Shown in pieces: positions 45,439 through 53,492 of a stretch of DNA of 64,000 nt. The DNA is from Pseudomonas protegens CHA0 (GTDB taxonomy: Bacteria > Pseudomonadota > Gammaproteobacteria > Pseudomonadales > Pseudomonadaceae): the NCBI RefSeq assembly GCF_000397205.1, contig NC_021237.1, forward strand, positions 1,737,001-1,801,000. Direction: 5' to 3'. The notes below the pieces were generated by a model. That model worked only from the letters and a program-made list of their open reading frames with translations, was not told the DNA's origin and ran no database searches. The position numbers were made by a program, and so were the translations under genes. How positions within the stretch are numbered: the stretch's first letter is position 1; every line of letters starts with the position of its first letter.

Positions 45439-46308
45439 CTAGCCCTGGCGGGCGTTCTGCAGGCATTTGAGTTCGGCGAAGTCCTTGCGCACTCCGTCGA
45501 TTTTCTTCAGCAGGCGCTGGCGCTGGGCCGGGGTGCTTTGTGCCATCAAGTCCACCAGCAGGCTGCGTGCGGCCTGTTCGGTGTGGGCGTAGGCTTGGCG
45601 ATAATCCGGCGTCCATAAGCTCTCGCGGTGTACCAGCAATTGCTCGATACGTTGTGGGAAATCGCTGTTTTGCCGTTGCTCCACGGCCGCGCTGAATTGC
45701 GCCTGCCAGTGGGCTCGGTTGGCGATCCACTGCTGGTTCTGCTCGCCCAGGCTGCTGGACCATTGTTCCACCCGTTGCTGCTGGCTCGGGCTCAAGGGGC
45801 CGAGCCAGGCGTTCAGGCGCTTGCTCATGCGTTGGCTGCGCTGCTCTATCTGTTGCGCCAACGGCGGCTTGAGGTATTGCTCCTGGTGTTCCTGCAGGTC
45901 CTTGGCGAAGGCGGAATTCATCTCTTTGACTTGCTGGTCGTTCAGACCCTGGAGCAGCTCCACGGCGGACGGGGCGATCTGCCGGGCGGTTTCGGCGATG
46001 GCTTGCTTGGCTTCCCGGGTGCGCTCTTGCAAGCCCTGGTCGCTGACCTGGTTGTTCTGCACCATCAGTTGCAGGCGGTCGAGCCAGTCCAGGTAACCCG
46101 GAAGCTGGGTGGTGCAATGCCAGCTCAGGTGCTGCTGCAGGCGCTGGTTGAACCAGCTCTTCTGCTCGCTGTTCATGTCCAGGTAGTCGTTGAGGTTCCA
46201 GGGAATGATCACATCCAGGTTGCGATAGGCCAGGCCGACCCGGCTACAGGCGCCCAGCAGCAGGCTGATGATCAGGAGCGGAATGAGGAGGTGCCAGCGG
46301 CGCGCCAT
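45439..46308 (-). CDS. DUF6279-type lipoprotein
   Basis: 289 residues. A signal with lipobox LLGAC, then SRVGLAYRNLDVIIPWNLND and a highly charged helical body (EQKSWFNQRLQQHLSWHCTT). This is a common Pseudomonas lipoprotein family of unknown function. Long amphipathic helices suggest a periplasmic scaffold or chaperone-like shape. It is followed upstream, on the same strand, by the TorF-type porin gene. Confidence 0.82.
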   Translation of the reverse strand: MARRWHLLIPLLIISLLLGACSRVGLAYRNLDVIIPWNLNDYLDMNSEQKSWFNQRLQQHLSWHCTTQLPGYLDWLDRLQLMVQNNQVSDQGLQERTREAKQAIAETARQIAPSAVELLQGLNDQQVKEMNSAFAKDLQEHQEQYLKPPLAQQIEQRSQRMSKRLNAWLGPLSPSQQQRVEQWSSSLGEQNQQWIANRAHWQAQFSAAVEQRQNSDFPQRIEQLLVHRESLWTPDYRQAYAHTEQAARSLLVDLMAQSTPAQRQRLLKKIDGVRKDFAELKCLQNARQG

Positions 46309-46373
46309 GTTCGAGTCCTTGCGAGTGCGGGTTGCTGTATCTGAACCCTGAAGGCGCCTCGCAGTTCAGACGT

Positions 46374-47093
46374 TCAGTAGAACGCCCGTTCGGCCTTGAA
46401 GGTGAGCAGGCCGTCGCATTGCGGGTTATGCCCGGAGTAGGCGCTGCAGTCGTTGCCGCTGAGGCTGGAGTCACTGTAGATCAGGTTCAGGTCGATCCCC
46501 AGCCAGGGGCGCGAGAGCTTGATCGACCAGTCATTGAAGCCGGCCACGTAGCCGCCGTCGGCGATCGAGACGCCATTGTTCAGTTGATGGGTGGTGTATT
46601 TGACGCTGACGCCAATGCCGAACGGTACGTTGCCGCCCAGGTCAGCGAACAGGGTGCTGTTGCGTTTGTCCGGGTCATTGCTGAACGCCGCGCCGAAGCG
46701 GCTGCCGAGCAGGGTCAGGCCGCCGTAGAATTCCTGGCTGTCCTGGGTCCGCAACTGCGGGTAGTTGTAGTGGATCATTCCCAGTTCGTAGCCCAGGGTC
46801 TGGTCGAAGGGCTGCTTGAAGCCCAGGTAGGAATCCACCTCCAGTTTGCTGGAGGGGCTCAGGCCCATGCTGGGGGCCCACTGGCCGGCATACCAGCCAC
46901 TGTCGTGGCTCAGGTCGAGGCCGCCGTGGAACGAGCCGCTGGAAGACGGCTTGACCAGGCCCTGGGCCATGCTGCGGCTGGGGCTGGTGCCCAGCTTGAG
47001 GTCGAAATCCCCCAGCTCGCGCTGGAAGATTTGCCCATGGGCAATGGGGCAGGCCAACAGCAGGCTGCAGGCCAGCAACGAGGATTTGAGCAT
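46374..47093 (-). CDS. TorF-family putative porin
   Basis: 239 residues with signal peptide (cut after PIAHGQ). Alternating strands with aromatic girdles (GSFHGGLDLSHDSGWYAGQW, VDSYLGFKQPFDQTLGYELG) and a C-terminus ending RAFY. Length and the DFDLKLGTSPSRSMAQGLVK start fit the TorF/TIGR02001 outer-membrane family. Substrate unknown. The 65 bp between it and the DUF6279 gene show no terminator, so both may be co-transcribed. Confidence 0.78.
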   Translation of the reverse strand: MLKSSLLACSLLLACPIAHGQIFQRELGDFDLKLGTSPSRSMAQGLVKPSSSGSFHGGLDLSHDSGWYAGQWAPSMGLSPSSKLEVDSYLGFKQPFDQTLGYELGMIHYNYPQLRTQDSQEFYGGLTLLGSRFGAAFSNDPDKRNSTLFADLGGNVPFGIGVSVKYTTHQLNNGVSIADGGYVAGFNDWSIKLSRPWLGIDLNLIYSDSSLSGNDCSAYSGHNPQCDGLLTFKAERAFY

Positions 47094-47240
47094 GCAGCAC
47101 TCCCTGAACTGCGCGGAGCGACAACCTGAAAGGCGGCTGAAACGATTGATCTAGAGGGGGTAAAGGATACCGGCGAATGCCATTGGCTGAAGGCCGTTCG
47201 TCGATTTGCTGGTAGTGGGGAGGAGAGCGGGTGCCAGTCC

Positions 47241-47264
47241 TAGCGCTTTGGGGGCAAAGCGCTA
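47241..47264. repeat. Perfect 9-bp hairpin without T-run
   Basis: TAGCGCTTT and AAAGCGCTA with a GGGGGC loop, about 30 bp beyond the 3' end of the 62-residue gene. It could protect or terminate that mRNA. Confidence 0.5.
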
Positions 47265-47290
47265 AGGGACCAGGATAATGCGCGGGGGAG

Positions 47291-47479
47291 TTACTTCTTG
47301 CCCAGGCTGATCTGCTTGGACGGGCCGAAAGTCTGGCCGCTGACGCCTTTGGCGATCTGCTGGATTTCGCCGCCCGATTTCAGGAACGCTGCGATCTGTT
47401 CGTTGATCGATTCACTGGTTTCAACGGCGGGAGCTGGTTTTGCTTTGCTGTTGGAGGCTTTTACTCGCATGGCGGCCAT
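47291..47479 (-). CDS. Small conserved basic protein
   Basis: 62 residues, AAAGG close upstream of ATG 47479. A Lys/Ala-rich start (VKASNSKAKPAP) is followed by SESINEQIAAFLKSGGEIQQ and GVSGQTFGPSKQISLGKK. The pattern recurs in Pseudomonas genomes as an uncharacterised small protein. The basic ends suggest nucleic-acid or ribosome association, but this is a guess. It is divergent from the CvfB-like gene. Confidence 0.7.
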   Translation of the reverse strand: MAAMRVKASNSKAKPAPAVETSESINEQIAAFLKSGGEIQQIAKGVSGQTFGPSKQISLGKK

Positions 47480-47821
47480 TTAACCTTTCGGGAAAATTAA
47501 TTTGGCCAGGCATCTTATCAGAAATACTTGACAATTGCTTGGTAAATATCCCCTGGAACAGAAAGGCGCTTCCTGCTGTTTTTCCTAAGTTTATTTTTCG
47601 GATATTTTCCTAAGTCGCTGTTTTAACTAAGGACCCATCGAAAAAAATGCCCTCTCGCTGTGCTCCGCAAAGGCTCGATGCACGGCTGTTTGCCTGACGA
47701 GCGGCCGGTTGAGCGCCGGGAACGCCAGAAAAATCAAGGATTTCGTGGCCGGCGATTCAGGAGCGTCAACGCAGGCCTGGAAAACAGGTAGAATGCCGCC
47801 CACGCAATGAGGGTATTGGAA
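47480..47821. promoter_or_regulatory. 342-bp divergent region with direct repeat
   Basis: It contains TTTCCTAAGT twice (47581-47590 and 47606-47615, 25 bp apart) in an AT-rich stretch, a good place for promoters of the 62-residue gene (left) and the CvfB-like gene (right). A -35-like TTGACA at 47528-47533 has no matching -10 on the plus strand. No gene is seen. Confidence 0.45.
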
Positions 47822-48658
47822 ATGGCTTTAGTCGGGCGCTACAACAGTTTGCAAGTGGTTAAACACACTAACTTTGGTTTGTATCTGGACGGTGGGGCAG
47901 ACGGCGAAATATTGCTGCCCAATCGTTATATCCCCAAGGACATTCCCAGTGAAGATGAAGACTGGCTGAATGTTTTTGTTTACTTGGACAGTGCTGACAA
48001 GTTAATCGCAACTACCGAAAAGCCGAAAGTTCAAGTTGGTGAGTTCGCCAGTCTTAAAGTCGTCGAAGTTAACAGCATTGGGGTGTTCCTGGACTGGGGG
48101 CTGCCCAAGGATCTGCTGCTGCCGTACTCCGAGGAAAAGCGCCAGATGAACGCCGGCGAATACTGCGTGGTGCATGTCTACTTGGACAAGCACACTCGCC
48201 GTATTACCGCCACGGCCCGTCTGGACCGCTACCTGGACAAGACGCCGGCCAACTACAAGGCCGGCCAGGAAGTCGACTTGCTGGTGGCCGAGTCCACTGA
48301 CATGGGCTTCAAGGCCATCATCAACAACAAGCACTGGGGCCTGATCCACAAGAACGAAGTGTTCAAGTTCCTGCGCTCGGGGATGCAAGAGAAAGGTTTC
48401 ATCAAGGAAGTGCGCGCCGACGGCAAGATCAGCCTGAGTTTGCAACCTATCGGTGAACAGGCGGCTACCAGCCTGAACTCGAAGATCCTCGCCAAGTTGC
48501 GGGAAAACGATGGCTCGCTGGCGGTCAGCGACAAGAGCGACCCGGCCTTGATCAGCAGTTTGTTCGGGGTTAGCAAGGGCAACTTCAAGAAGGCCATCGG
48601 TGCCCTCTACAAGCAGGGCCAGATTGTCATTCACGCGGATCGTATCGAGCTAAGCTGA
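47822..48658 (+). CDS. cvfB: CvfB-like S1-domain RNA-binding protein
   Basis: 278 residues from ATG 47822; an ATG at 47807 is in frame but adds MRVLE, outside the family start. Repeated S1-like OB folds (VKHTNFGLYLDGGADGEILL, VVEVNSIGVFLDWGLPKDLL, STDMGFKAIINNKHWGLIHK) and a C-terminal winged helix (DPALISSLFGVSKGNFKKAI) match CvfB/YitL. Staphylococcal CvfB affects virulence gene expression; the role in Pseudomonas is not established. Confidence 0.88.
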   Translation: MALVGRYNSLQVVKHTNFGLYLDGGADGEILLPNRYIPKDIPSEDEDWLNVFVYLDSADKLIATTEKPKVQVGEFASLKVVEVNSIGVFLDWGLPKDLLLPYSEEKRQMNAGEYCVVHVYLDKHTRRITATARLDRYLDKTPANYKAGQEVDLLVAESTDMGFKAIINNKHWGLIHKNEVFKFLRSGMQEKGFIKEVRADGKISLSLQPIGEQAATSLNSKILAKLRENDGSLAVSDKSDPALISSLFGVSKGNFKKAIGALYKQGQIVIHADRIELS

Positions 48659-48686
48659 GACTCACTTCACGCTGCGGGCGAGGCTT

Positions 48687-49109
48687 ATGAAAACCACGCT
48701 GGTTGCCTGGCTCGCCACCTTGCTGGCGTTCCTGCTACTCGACGCGCTCTGGCTGGGGCTGATGATGGGCGAAACCTACCGGGCCCAGTTGGGGGCGCTG
48801 CTGCTGGAACAGCCACGGCTGTTGCCGGCAGCGCTGTTCTACCTCCTCTACGTTAGCGGTTGCCTGCTGTTCGCCGTGCGGCCCGCCCTGCAGCAGGGCG
48901 GCTGGCGCCGGGCTGCGTGCCTGGGGGCGCTGCTCGGGCTGGTGGCCTACGGCACTTATGACCTGAGCAACTGGGCGACCTTGCAGGGCTGGTCGGCTTC
49001 CCTGGCGCTGCTGGACATGGCCTGGGGCATGCTGGCCAGTGCCCTGGCCTGCAGTTTCGGCGTCTTCTGTGCCTGCCGCTGGGCGCCTGGCTCAAACGGC
49101 GGGAACTAG
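48687..49109 (+). CDS. DUF2177 membrane protein
   Basis: 140 residues with four hydrophobic helices (WLATLLAFLLLDALWLGLMM, LFYLLYVSGCLLFAVRPAL, GALLGLVAYGTYDLSNWATL and a last helix). GTYDLSN is a typical DUF2177 segment. Inner-membrane protein of unknown function, 28 bp after cvfB and probably co-transcribed. Confidence 0.85.
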   Translation: MKTTLVAWLATLLAFLLLDALWLGLMMGETYRAQLGALLLEQPRLLPAALFYLLYVSGCLLFAVRPALQQGGWRRAACLGALLGLVAYGTYDLSNWATLQGWSASLALLDMAWGMLASALACSFGVFCACRWAPGSNGGN

Positions 49110-49195
49110 GTCTGCTCCAGGGGACCCGTCAGGCGCGGCGGCAGTTCTTTATTTCGGGTAGGGGTCATGTCATTGAATCAATGTGAGGTATGGCG

Positions 49196-50086
49196 GTGAG
49201 CATCGAACGGCGCAACGCCGATGGGTTTGCCCTGCAGGTGATGTTGGGGCTGTGCCTGATCTGGGGTGTGCAGCAGGTGATGATCAAGTGGGCTGCGGCG
49301 GACATTGCGCCCATCATGCAGGCGGCCGCCCGTTCGGGGATCTCGGCGCTGCTGGTGGCTCTACTGATGTGCTGGAAAGGCGGCTGGTCCCAGGTTTCCA
49401 GTACCTGGCGCGGCGGCTTGCTGGCCGGCGCTCTGTTCGGCCTGGAGTTCCTGTTTATCGCCGAAGGCCTGAAGCTCACCAGTGCCGCGCACATGTCGGT
49501 GTTTCTCTACACCGCACCGATCTTCACCGCCCTTGGGGTCAATTGGCTGTTGCCCAGCGAACGCTTGCGGCCCTTGCAATGGTTGGGGATCGTCCTGGCC
49601 TTTATCGGCATCAGCATTGCCTTTGCCGGCGGGATCTCCCTGGACAACCTGGACCGGCGCATGCTCCTGGGCGACATTCTGGGATTGCTGGCGGGGCTGG
49701 CCTGGGGCGCGACCACGGTGGTGGTGCGGGCTTCGCGGCTGTCCGAGGCGCCAGCGACCCTGACCCTGTTCTATCAGTTGATCGTCGGTTTCGTCGGCCT
49801 GTTGCTGATCGCCGTGCTCAGCGGCCAGGTGACCCAGGTCAGCCTGACGCCGGTAGCGGTGGCCAGCGTGTTGTTCCAGGGGCTGGTGGTATCGTTCTTC
49901 AGCTACCTGACCTGGTTCTGGCTGCTACGGCGTTATCTGGCGGCGAACCTGGCAGTGTTTTCCTTCATGACTCCGATGTTCGGCGTGACCTTCGGCGTGC
50001 TGTTACTGGACGAGCCCTTGAGCCTCAACTTCGTGCTGGGGGCAATGCTGGTGCTGCTGGGTATTACCTTCGTGAGCGCCGAATAG
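49196..50086 (+). CDS. EamA/DMT-family transporter
   Basis: 296 residues from GTG 49196, where GAGG is at 7-bp spacing; ATG 49190 is in frame but only 1 bp from that site. Ten helices in two EamA repeats ([40 protein letters not shown]). An exporter of unknown small molecules. It converges with the MFS gene. Confidence 0.85.
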   Translation: MSIERRNADGFALQVMLGLCLIWGVQQVMIKWAAADIAPIMQAAARSGISALLVALLMCWKGGWSQVSSTWRGGLLAGALFGLEFLFIAEGLKLTSAAHMSVFLYTAPIFTALGVNWLLPSERLRPLQWLGIVLAFIGISIAFAGGISLDNLDRRMLLGDILGLLAGLAWGATTVVVRASRLSEAPATLTLFYQLIVGFVGLLLIAVLSGQVTQVSLTPVAVASVLFQGLVVSFFSYLTWFWLLRRYLAANLAVFSFMTPMFGVTFGVLLLDEPLSLNFVLGAMLVLLGITFVSAE

Positions 50087-50127
50087 TGGCTGCGGCGGCG
50101 GATCCAGCGCTTGTTGTAGCCCGCGCT

Positions 50128-51294
50128 TCACGAGACGAACGCACAGCGCTGTGCCGTTGGTCGCAGTTGCCAGAGCAGGCTGGCGCCGATCAGCAAGCCG
50201 CAGCCCGCCACCACCAGCGCCAGTTGCAGGTCGCCGCTGAAGTGGCTGCTCAGGGCGGCCAGCAACGGGCCGCTCAACTGGCCCACGGCAAAGCAGGCAG
50301 TGAGCAGGCCGGCGTTGCGCTGGGCCGACTGCGGTGCCAGTTCCCGGGAGCGCTGCATCACCAACTGCATGCAGGCCAGGAACGGCGTGCCGCACAGCAA
50401 CACGCCCAATACCAGCCCCAGGCCACTGCCCAGCAGGCAGGCAAAGACCCCGGCGGCCTGCAGCCACAAGGTCGCCATCAGCCATTGCCGGGTGCTGTGC
50501 GGGGTGTGCCGACGCAGGCTGGCCAGGGCCACGCCCACGGCCGCGGCCAGGCCGAAACCGGGCCAGAACAGGTCGGCCTGCCACTGGCCCTGGAAGCGCG
50601 CATTGGCCATCTGCGAAAGGAAGGTCGCGGGGATGATGTAGCCCACGCCATACAGGGCGTAGACCAGCCCCAGGCGCGCCACGCTGTGCTCAGTGGCGCA
50701 GGCGCTCTGCGTTTCGCCACTGGGGCGCACCGAGGCCGAGGCCGGGGGCAGGATCGGCAGGATCACCAGCAGCATCAACAAGGCGACCGCGGCATACAGC
50801 AGCCACAGGTTGGCCGAGCTTTGCCCCAGAAGATTGGAGCCCAGGGCCAGTAGCCCGGTGAGCATGATGCCCAGCCCCGGGCCGGCGAACACCAGGGCCC
50901 CGAGGCGTGGCCGGCCCGCCGCCTGGGCCAGGGGTTGGCTCAGGGCCGTGATCATCACCAGCACCCAGGCGCTGGCCACCCCGGTGCCGAAGCGCAGCAG
51001 CAGGTGCGGCCAGAAGCCCTGGGCCCAGAACGAGGCCAGGGTCAGCAGCACGCACAGCCACAAGCCGCCCAGCAGGCGCAGGCGCACCTGGGCCGGACGC
51101 CGGGCGAACATGGCGTCCAGGGCTCCGAGGAAATAGCCCAGGTAATTGGCGGCGGCAATCAGCCCGGCGGCGGTCAGGTCGACCTGGCCTTCGCTGATCA
51201 GGTGCGGCAGTTGCGGGGTCAGGGCGAAGCGGCCAATGCCCATGGCCATCATCAGGGCAATGAAGCTGGCGAGCAGGCGGAGCAGGGGAGACAT
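50128..51294 (-). CDS. YbfB/YjiJ-family MFS transporter
   Basis: 388 residues, 12 helices. MGIGRFALTPQLPHLISEG and AAGLIAAANYLGYFLGALDA are the hallmark of the YbfB/YjiJ group. It is divergent from the LysR gene at 51399 across about 100 bp, and is a probable target of that regulator. Substrate unknown. Confidence 0.9.
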   Translation of the reverse strand: MSPLLRLLASFIALMMAMGIGRFALTPQLPHLISEGQVDLTAAGLIAAANYLGYFLGALDAMFARRPAQVRLRLLGGLWLCVLLTLASFWAQGFWPHLLLRFGTGVASAWVLVMITALSQPLAQAAGRPRLGALVFAGPGLGIMLTGLLALGSNLLGQSSANLWLLYAAVALLMLLVILPILPPASASVRPSGETQSACATEHSVARLGLVYALYGVGYIIPATFLSQMANARFQGQWQADLFWPGFGLAAAVGVALASLRRHTPHSTRQWLMATLWLQAAGVFACLLGSGLGLVLGVLLCGTPFLACMQLVMQRSRELAPQSAQRNAGLLTACFAVGQLSGPLLAALSSHFSGDLQLALVVAGCGLLIGASLLWQLRPTAQRCAFVS

Positions 51295-51398
51295 GGTCGG
51301 CTTTCCATCGATGGGGACAATGACCTTCAGGCTAGGGCTGATTGACTTTCTTTAAAAATGAATAATATTGAGTAACTTGTTCAGTTTTGGAGAAAGTC

Positions 51399-52292
51399 AT
51401 GGAGTTCAGCCAATTGCGCATCTTCCAGGCCGTGGCCGAGGAAGGCTCCATCACTCGCGCCGCCGAGCGTCTGCACCGAGTGCCGTCGAACCTCTCGACC
51501 CGGCTCAAGCAACTGGAGGAGCAGCTGGGGGTCGAACTGTTCCTGCGCGAGCGTCAGCGCCTGCAGTTGTCGCCGGCGGGCAAGGTGCTGCTGGATTACG
51601 CCGCGCGCCTGTTCGCCTTGCACGACGAGGCCCATGCCGCGGTGCAGGGCGGTCAGCCGGCCGGGGAGTTTGTCCTGGGCACCATGTACAGCACCGCGGC
51701 GATTCACTTGCCTGCATTGCTGGCGCGTTATCACCGGGCTTATCCGGCGGTGAACCTGCAGGTGCAGTCCGGGCCCAGCGGCGAGTTGCTCGAAGGCTTG
51801 CTCACCGGGCGCCTGGATGCGGCCCTGGTGGACGGGCCGCTGGAGCTGGCAGGCCTGGATGGCGTGCCCCTGTGCGACGAGACCCTGGTACTGATCAGCG
51901 AAGCCGACCATCCGCCGGTGCGTACGGCCCGGGACGTGGAGGGCCGTGCGGTGTTCACCTTTCGCCAGGGCTGCTCCTATCGCATGCGTCTGGAATCCTG
52001 GTTTGCCCACTACCACGCCGCGATGGGGCGGGCCATGGAGATCGAGTCCTATCAGGGCATGCTGGCCTGTGTGATCGCCGGTTCCGGGGTGGCGCTGATG
52101 GCTCAGTCGATGCTCGACAGCCTGCCGGGGCGCGAAAGCGTGGCGGTGCATGCCCTGGCCGAGCCTTTTGCCCGTGCCACTACCTGGCTGATGTGGCGCA
52201 AGGGCATGGTCGGGGCCAATCTCAATGCCTGGATCGAGCTGCAGCAAGGCGCTGGCGTGCAGCTTGCGCTGCAGGCGCGGGCCCATGCTTGA
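51399..52292 (+). CDS. LysR-family transcriptional regulator
   Basis: 297 residues from ATG 51399 with GGAG upstream. HTH: FQAVAEEGSITRAAERLHRV and LSTRLKQLEEQLGVELFLRE, like the PtrR/YneJ group. From memory it corresponds to PA1413, and the next small gene to PA1414. The divergent MFS gene is the likely target. Confidence 0.88.
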   Translation: MEFSQLRIFQAVAEEGSITRAAERLHRVPSNLSTRLKQLEEQLGVELFLRERQRLQLSPAGKVLLDYAARLFALHDEAHAAVQGGQPAGEFVLGTMYSTAAIHLPALLARYHRAYPAVNLQVQSGPSGELLEGLLTGRLDAALVDGPLELAGLDGVPLCDETLVLISEADHPPVRTARDVEGRAVFTFRQGCSYRMRLESWFAHYHAAMGRAMEIESYQGMLACVIAGSGVALMAQSMLDSLPGRESVAVHALAEPFARATTWLMWRKGMVGANLNAWIELQQGAGVQLALQARAHA

Positions 52293-52425
52293 GCACCCGA
52301 TGGCCATTGGCTTTAATCCAGTAACAGTTCATTGCCATTGCGCAGCAGCGCGCTGGAAAAGATAGGGCTATTATCTGCTTGAGGCGGCGCAGTATCGCCG
52401 CTCGGCACGACCCTGAGGGGGCACT

Positions 52426-52554
52426 ATGAAAGACAAACTGCAAAGCTGGCTGCACGACCTTGGCGTCGCACTGGGCCTGATCGAGCCACCGCTGCAACCG
52501 GTGCCGATTCCTACCGACGAAGAGCTGCGGCGCCGTCAACAACGTCGTCGCTGA
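52426..52554 (+). CDS. PA1414-like micro-protein
   Basis: 42 residues. ATG 52426 has GAGGGGGC upstream. The peptide starts MKDKLQSWLHDLGVALGLIE, then PPLQPVPIPTDEELR and an Arg-rich tail. It resembles, from memory, P. aeruginosa PA1414, the locus that also yields the oxygen-responsive sRNA SicX. A GC hairpin (GAGGCGGCG / CGCCGCTC, 52381-52403) lies just upstream and a strong terminator just downstream. I found no clear Anr box (TTGAT-N4-ATCAA) in the gap. Confidence 0.7.
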   Translation: MKDKLQSWLHDLGVALGLIEPPLQPVPIPTDEELRRRQQRRR

Positions 52555-52561
52555 AGCAGAG

Positions 52562-52598
52562 GCGAGAGCGGAGTGCAGGCTCCGGCTCTCGCGGATGT
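52562..52598 (+). terminator. Strong terminator hairpin after the micro-ORF
   Basis: GCGAGAGCGGAG (52562-52573) pairs with CTCCGGCTCTCGC (52580-52592, one bulged G), followed by a T-rich GGATGTTTTCT. The short distance to the ORF gives a transcript of sRNA size. Confidence 0.75.
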
Positions 52599-52642
52599 TT
52601 TCTAGCCGGCAGTCGCTGGGCCACAGGCCTGGGGCAATCGGG

Positions 52643-52903
52643 TCAATCCTGGTTTTGCCGGGCCTTTTCCAATAACCATTGCACCAGGTCATCCACCCTT
52701 TCCAGCTGCCCTAGCGCTCGCTGCTCTTCACGGGGCAAGACACCCAGGTCGAACCTGTCTTCCAGGCGCCAGAGCAGCGCCTCGATATCATCCCTATCCA
52801 GCCCCAGTTCAGAGAGACCGTTCTGGTCATCGAAATCCACGGGCTCATCCAGCCAGTGGCGAATGAGCAGGTGCACCGCCGCGCGCGCTTGGGCCCGATT
52901 CAT
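52643..52903 (-). CDS. Small acyl-carrier-like protein without the phosphopantetheine serine
   Basis: 86 residues from ATG 52903 with GGGAG upstream. The acidic helical pattern LSELGLDRDDIEALLWRLED and RFDLGV lines up by eye with the DSL-helix II part of acyl carrier proteins, but Arg-Asp replaces the Ser-Leu that would carry phosphopantetheine. A C-terminal helix (VDDLVQWLLEKA) completes the bundle. It is 27 bp after a similar gene. The carrier-fold assignment is inference. Confidence 0.6.
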   Translation of the reverse strand: MNRAQARAAVHLLIRHWLDEPVDFDDQNGLSELGLDRDDIEALLWRLEDRFDLGVLPREEQRALGQLERVDDLVQWLLEKARQNQD

Positions 52904-52930
52904 CTGCGTTGCTCCCGATACCACAGCAGG

Positions 52931-53188
52931 TCAGGCGGGACGGGCAGCGTCGGCGCGGGTCTTTTCCAGGATGAACAGGCTCAGCTCGCTGATGCTGCTG
53001 ATTCGATACAGGTCGCGGTCGGGATCCAGGCGAATGTTGAACTCTCGCTCCAGGCTGTGCAGCAGGGCCTTGAGGTCCAGGGAATAGGTGTCGTGTGCGC
53101 GGGCCTGGCAGGGCGGGATTGGCCACTTCTGGGCCATTTGTGCATCGATGGCATGACGGATGCTTTGCTGGATGGAGAAACGGTCCAT
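52931..53188 (-). CDS. Small acyl-carrier-like protein, companion gene
   Basis: 85 residues from ATG 53188 with GAGG upstream. The YSLDLKALLHSLEREFNIRL segment can be aligned with the DSLDTVELVMALEEEFD core of acyl carrier proteins with the Ser kept but the preceding Asp changed to Tyr. ISSISELSLFILEK would be helix IV. No synthase, transferase or pantetheinyl transferase gene is next to it. Either a stand-alone carrier-like adaptor or an unrelated helical protein. Confidence 0.6.
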   Translation of the reverse strand: MDRFSIQQSIRHAIDAQMAQKWPIPPCQARAHDTYSLDLKALLHSLEREFNIRLDPDRDLYRISSISELSLFILEKTRADAARPA

Positions 53189-53422
53189 AAACACCTCGGG
53201 GCAGGGAGAGGCTCTTATTGTTTTATGACCCCATCCAAGGGTGAAGCGATAGCGTGCACTGAGGCGGCCAGCGATCCTTGTACTGTTTTCCTGCGGGAAC
53301 AGTCGTCGCTGGATCTGAGTACAGCACAGGTTTTTTTCCGGCGGGGTAACCATTCGTCCATTCATGGCCCTGACGAAAATGGCTGCGGGCTTTGCCCGTC
53401 GGTACCGTGAGGCTTTTGCCAG
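53189..53422. other. Promoter region of the carrier-like gene pair
   Basis: No gene seen. It contains the imperfect palindrome ACTGTTTTCC-TGC-GGGAACAGT (53282-53303), a possible operator on the promoter side of the minus-strand pair. Confidence 0.35.
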
Positions 53423-53461
53423 GCGAAAAAAAACGGGTGCGGCCACCGACGCCGCACCCGT
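53423..53461 (-). terminator. Rho-independent terminator of the symporter gene
   Basis: ACGGGTGCGGC / GCCGCACCCGT, 11 perfect pairs, followed on the minus strand by eight T. It lies 32 bp after the symporter stop. Confidence 0.95.
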
Positions 53462-53492
53462 CGAAGAAAAGCTTCAGACCTCCGGCTTCACG

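Noticed and set aside
47528..47556. TTGACA as -35 of a cvfB promoter
   Set aside because: No -10-like hexamer at 16-18 bp on the plus strand.
52293..52425. Anr box upstream of the PA1414-like gene
   Set aside because: No TTGAT-N4-ATCAA or close variant is present in this gap.
53282..53303. CTGT...ACAG palindrome considered as a LexA box
   Set aside because: CTG and CAG are separated by 14 bases instead of the 10 required for LexA. Kept only as an unspecified palindrome.
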